DNA of 64,000 nucleotides, from the NCBI RefSeq assembly GCF_022539665.2, contig NC_081335.1:3844001-3908000 (forward strand), written 5' to 3'. The DNA is from Daphnia carinata. Taxonomy: Eukaryota; Arthropoda; Branchiopoda; Diplostraca; Daphniidae. The translations under genes and the position numbers were made by a program. Of the stretch, positions 61,057 through 64,000 are shown one piece after another. The notes under the pieces are model-generated. The model saw nothing but the letters and a program-made list of their open reading frames with translations, made no database searches and was not told the DNA's origin. Position 1 is the stretch's first letter; every line of letters starts with the position of its first letter.

Positions 61057-61353
61057 TTCTCCGTTTCCCGTGTAGAACGTCTCCGTTTCCCGTGTAGAAC
61101 GTCTCCGTTTCCCGTGTAGAACGTCTCCGTCTCCCGTGTAGAACGTCTCCGTCTCCCGTGTAGAACGTCTCCGTCTCCCGTGTAGAACGTCTCCGTCTCC
61201 CGTGTAGAACGTCTCCGTCTCCCGTGTAGAACGTCTCCGTCTCCCGTGTAGAACGTCTCCGTCTCCCGTGTAGAACGTCTCCGTCTCCCGTGTAGAACGT
61301 CTCCGTCTCCCGTGTAGAACGTCTCCGTCTCCCGTGTAGAACGTCTCCGTCTT
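61057..61353 (+). repeat. 22-bp minisatellite, about 13 copies
   Basis: Tandem unit CCGTCTCCCGTGTAGAACGT plus CT, 22 bp, almost perfectly repeated. The first three copies carry TTTCCC and the later ones TCTCCC, pointing to recent homogenisation or slippage. Because 22 is not a multiple of three, the antisense open frame across it (61021-61428) cycles a 22-residue repeat and is an artefact of the array. There are no spacers, so it is not a CRISPR-type array. Confidence 0.95.
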
Positions 61354-61400
61354 GCTGAATACTTTGTACTGGTGTTTGTTTATTACTGCATTTAGCACAC

Positions 61401-62201
61401 CTTTTATGATTTTATACACAGTTGTCAAGTTAATCTGATCCTGTTATTTGTTTTAAACTTACTTCAGATATGTATTACTAAATGTACATGATAATGATAT
61501 TATCGTGTACCTAGAATAATGGCTGTTGCATGAGTTATGGGAAAATTAATGAGGTTTCTTATGTTGAAAATGGTGTTTTCTAATGATGAATCACACCTAC
61601 ATTTGTTTAATGACTTCAAACATTTGTAGGAATGATACAAATAATCATAATCTAACATCGAAAACAATGTTAGATCATACAACACCAAGTATTCTATTAT
61701 GTTAGATAGTATATTCATTTGAAAGTTTTTTAAAAGCCTTTCAACTTAAAGTTTGCAAATGACTTTGTTTTCCATCTTGTCGCAAGGAAAGGTCTTGACA
61801 GATGAGTGACGTTTAAATTAAACAGCTAGTCGAACAAATTACACCATTCCGTTATAGTCTAATTAGCACCAGACAAATTTTAATTTTATGAAGTTCAATT
61901 GAAAGTGATTTAAATTATAAATAGTGTATTATGGTCATATACATCTGAAATATAACAATTTTCTATTGACCTTATTTCTAACAGATGAATTGGTTAAATT
62001 GAATTTAACATTTCTTGGTACATGAATATGGCAATCCGTTTTACATAAAAAAAAAAAAAAAAATGCGGAAAAAAAAAAAAAAAAAAAAAAAAAAAACTTT
62101 TTTCTCTTTTTTCTACCCGTAGCCATCTATCAGTCGGTTTCGTTATTACAGGCATGTAAGCAATTTCAGTTAATTGTATCCCATTAGCAGTTAATTGAGT
62201 A
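61401..62201. other. AT-rich stretch with two poly(A) tracts
   Basis: No gene recognised. Two adjacent poly(A) runs lie at about 62047-62063 and 62069-62096, separated by TGCGG. Confidence 0.5.
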
Positions 62202-62255
62202 GCGTGGCTGGAGAACAACGCGTGGCTGGAGAACAACGCCTGGCTGGAGGATCAA
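62202..62255 (+). repeat. Three tandem 18-bp units
   Basis: GCGTGGCTGGAGAACAAC twice (62202-62219, 62220-62237), then a diverged third copy, immediately before the ATG of the decayed gene that follows. Confidence 0.75.
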
Positions 62256-62262
62256 TTGAAAA

Positions 62263-62840
62263 ATGGATAAGATAATAAAACAAAAAAATGGTAAGTATAA
62301 ACATTATTATATTGGTTTTCAATTATTAATTATTGTTTATTAGATCAAATTATGAAGCTGCAGGCCCAATTATTGGAACAACACAAAATATTAGATAACA
62401 GCAAAGCTAAGGATGGTAAGGCCTAATACGTAATGATTCTATTTATTTGCTTTTATTCATTTGTGTTTTGTAGCTCAAATTTTGAGTCTACATGCTCAGT
62501 TACTGGAAAATAAACAAATTAGAATGGGACACTTTCCAAACAGTGAAGGAGGTTTTTCCAAACTCATCCCTAACTGAACGTGAGGATGAGTTGGCGTTAG
62601 GCGAACACAGTCAGGTACCTAAACTTTTCAAATAAGAATTCAAAATAAGTATAGAATTTTAACAAACAATTATTTATTGTTAAGTTATTCAGTCTACCAC
62701 CTGACAGTGTGTTAAAGTTAAATTCTGTTAGTGCTGCACTAAAAGAATTGTTAGTAATAAGTCTATGGAGCGAAGGAAGTGAACAATTGTGGGACCGTAT
62801 TTGGGCTGAAAATGGATGTGGTACGGAAACCCAGAAATAG
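62263..62840 (+). pseudogene. Decayed or mis-assembled coiled-coil gene
   Basis: Three in-phase exons (62263-62290, 62344-62415, 62474 onward) read MDKIIKQKN, DQIMKLQAQLLEQHKILD and AQILSLHAQLLENKQIR. These are two related heptad-type coiled-coil repeats, each preceded by a phase-1 intron. After residue I the next natural sequence (EWDTFQTVKEVFPNSSLTER, at about 62522-62614, then a GT donor) lies in the +1 frame, while the original frame stops at 62577. A further possible exon (62693 onward, LPPDSVLKLNSVSAALKELL) does not join in phase either. Family not recognised. It is either a pseudogene or a gene with an unusual splice missed here. Confidence 0.45.
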
Positions 62841-63787
62841 CACGAGTTCAACATAAAACATGAATTAGGTACTTTTCAGTTTTTTGTCTATCGAAAAAGT
62901 ATTTTTAATGCTATTATTTTGCATTCACAGAATTTTAGTGGGGGATCAAGTCATGTCTGGAAGTGTTACAGGATGGAAGAGTGAGCCTACAGTTGAAAAA
63001 CACTGAAAGTGCATTACCCTTAAGGTATAAGGTAAAGTAATAGAGTATGCACATTGTCTAATGAGAAGTACCATCTTGTGTGAATGAATCCTGTATAACA
63101 GCAATCCTTTATAGTTCTGTCACACCTAGAAGCCTCAAATAATTCTGCTTCTCTTGCTAAAGAACAACTTGTCCTTTACGTTCAGAGTGTTGGTGAAGCT
63201 GGGTACTTAAATGGCCCTAAAGATGTTTCATTTCGTTGGCATTGCAGCGATGAACATCATACATGGACTTTTTAGGTATGAAAGGAATTTTCTTGAAAAT
63301 TTTTTGAATTTATGACAAAGCATTTCTCCTGCTTTTTGCCAACCATGTCTAATCTAAAAAAAAATTTATCCAATAGGAAAGGATTTTCAGCATCCTGGGA
63401 ACACAACTATCAACAATGCAACATTCTACAGGTGCTAGTTTATCATTCAAGAGCCTTATACAATGAAGTTAATCTGCAATTTGTATGTCCTTTCCCAAGC
63501 TTCCACCAGAAGTTGAATCTATGAGTCATGTAAGTTCCATGATCAACAATTGATGTGTTTAACGGTGTTGTTTTTCTTTTCTCAATATAGGTTAATAGTA
63601 ACATTGGATCTGAAAAGATTCTTGGTTGGGGCAAGACACTGAATAAATTGTATTGATTGGATGGATGACATGACATTGCTATACTTAATTCGGATTCCCG
63701 AGACGGTATTTGATATTAAAAAAATTGAAGTGCATATCTGGGCTCCCTTCTTTTCTGAAGCCCCGTTTCCCCTTGACTCATAATAAG
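62841..63787. other. Right flank with possible exon remnants
   Basis: A plus-strand open stretch at about 63112-63274 reads ...VLSHLEASNNSASLAKEQLV and ends HTWTF before a stop codon. It may be a further exon remnant of the decayed gene. Nothing else is recognised. Confidence 0.3.
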
Positions 63788-63960
63788 CCCGTAGGGGGTC
63801 ATGCCCCTACTGTACGGTATATATAAAAACAACATATACCGAGGTTTGGAGGGCTCTGGCCGGAAAGGGGACGTGGGGTGCCGCTTCGTCCGATGATGTG
63901 TTCACGGAGGGTGACGTGGCTGCCCACAAATCCGAACTAAAGGTTAATCGCTCCTGTAAA
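63788..63960 (+). other. Cluster of strong stem-loops and a TATA-like element
   Basis: Consecutive inverted repeats: GTAGGGG/CCCCTAC around GTCATG (about 63791-63810), GGTATAT/ATATACC around ATAAAAACAAC (about 63817-63841), and GTGGG...CCCAC (about 63871-63929) enclosing TCCG/CGGA. TATATATAAAA inside the second stem could also serve as a TATA box. The block is GC-richer than its surroundings. Identity unknown: structured RNA, the end of a mobile element or the promoter of a gene lying beyond the window. Confidence 0.4.
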
Positions 63961-64000
63961 AATGTTCCAAATCTTCAGCTCTTCTTCCGGCTTCTCTTAG

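Larger units (their letters stand above)
59411..61400 (+). ncRNA. Spliced non-coding snoRNA host gene
   Basis: A chain of consensus donors and acceptors outlines short exons without a shared open frame: first exon ending 59435 (AACTT, then GTAAGG); 59815-59955; 60037-60084; 60292-60332; a small exon ending at 60592 (starting 60580 or 60497); 60767-60848; and a last exon from 61039 that runs into a minisatellite. The introns are 80-380 bp, longer than most in this region. At least three contain a double-hairpin RNA with H and ACA boxes ending about 30-50 bp before the acceptor, the expected position for intron-processed snoRNAs. This matches the SNHG/GAS5 kind of gene, in which the introns, not the exons, carry the product. 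Exon boundaries at both ends are approximate. Confidence 0.6.

Noticed and set aside
61057-61353. CRISPR-like repeat array
   Set aside because: Units are directly adjacent with no spacers, and the host is a eukaryote; it is a minisatellite.
61021-61428. Antisense 135-codon open frame across the minisatellite
   Set aside because: It is created by the 22-bp repeat (22-residue protein period) and has no promoter, splice or domain support.

Overview
This is a eukaryotic nuclear segment, almost certainly from a small crustacean of the Daphnia type. The genes are split by many short GT-AG introns (typically about 60-80 bp), there is no operon logic, and AATAAA poly(A) signals are common. The vasopressin-like nonapeptide (CFITNCPPG), a Tret1-like trehalose transporter, a divergent ionotropic receptor and an arthropod ZO-1/polychaetoid gene all fit an arthropod. 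CFITNCPPG is, to my knowledge, the Daphnia form of inotocin. The species cannot be fixed from sequence alone. Exon models were built by hand; in most genes the summed exon lengths keep one open frame from start to stop.

Layout. 0.8-4.7 kb: sugar/trehalose transporter (+). 7.3-9.2 kb: nuclear receptor (-). 11.3-12.7 kb: TMEM129 ER ubiquitin ligase (+). 13.1-16.2 kb: NOP14 (-), sharing a promoter interval with GOT1 (16.9-18.4 kb, +). 18.7-19.4 kb: inotocin/neurophysin precursor (-). 20.1-22.1 kb: divergent ionotropic receptor (-). 23.4-23.9 kb: MIC13 (-). 24.7-25.2 kb: CDC42 small effector (+). 25.6-27.8 kb: LEO1 (-). 30.3-46.3 kb: a large ZO-1 gene (+) with three candidate first coding exons and introns full of poly(A)/poly(T). 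46.8-49.5 kb: methionine synthase reductase (-). 52.8-53.2 kb: an 81-aa protein that is only a CstF-64-type RRM (+). 55.6-57.3 kb: ZIP zinc transporter (+). 57.9-58.3 kb: a short protein resembling an uncharacterised family (+). 59.4-61.4 kb: a spliced, apparently non-coding gene whose introns hold H/ACA-type snoRNAs and whose last exon is a 22-bp minisatellite (+). 62.2-63.3 kb: a decayed coiled-coil gene. 63.7-64.0 kb: a run of strong stem-loops.

The window mixes housekeeping genes (ribosome assembly, transcription elongation, mitochondria, one-carbon and aspartate metabolism) with signalling and membrane genes. There is no sign of a single pathway cluster. The most interesting less-described parts are the snoRNA host locus at 59.4-61.4 kb, the RRM-only CstF-64 gene, the ZO-1 alternative ends, the enlarged neurophysin loops and the structured block at the right edge.
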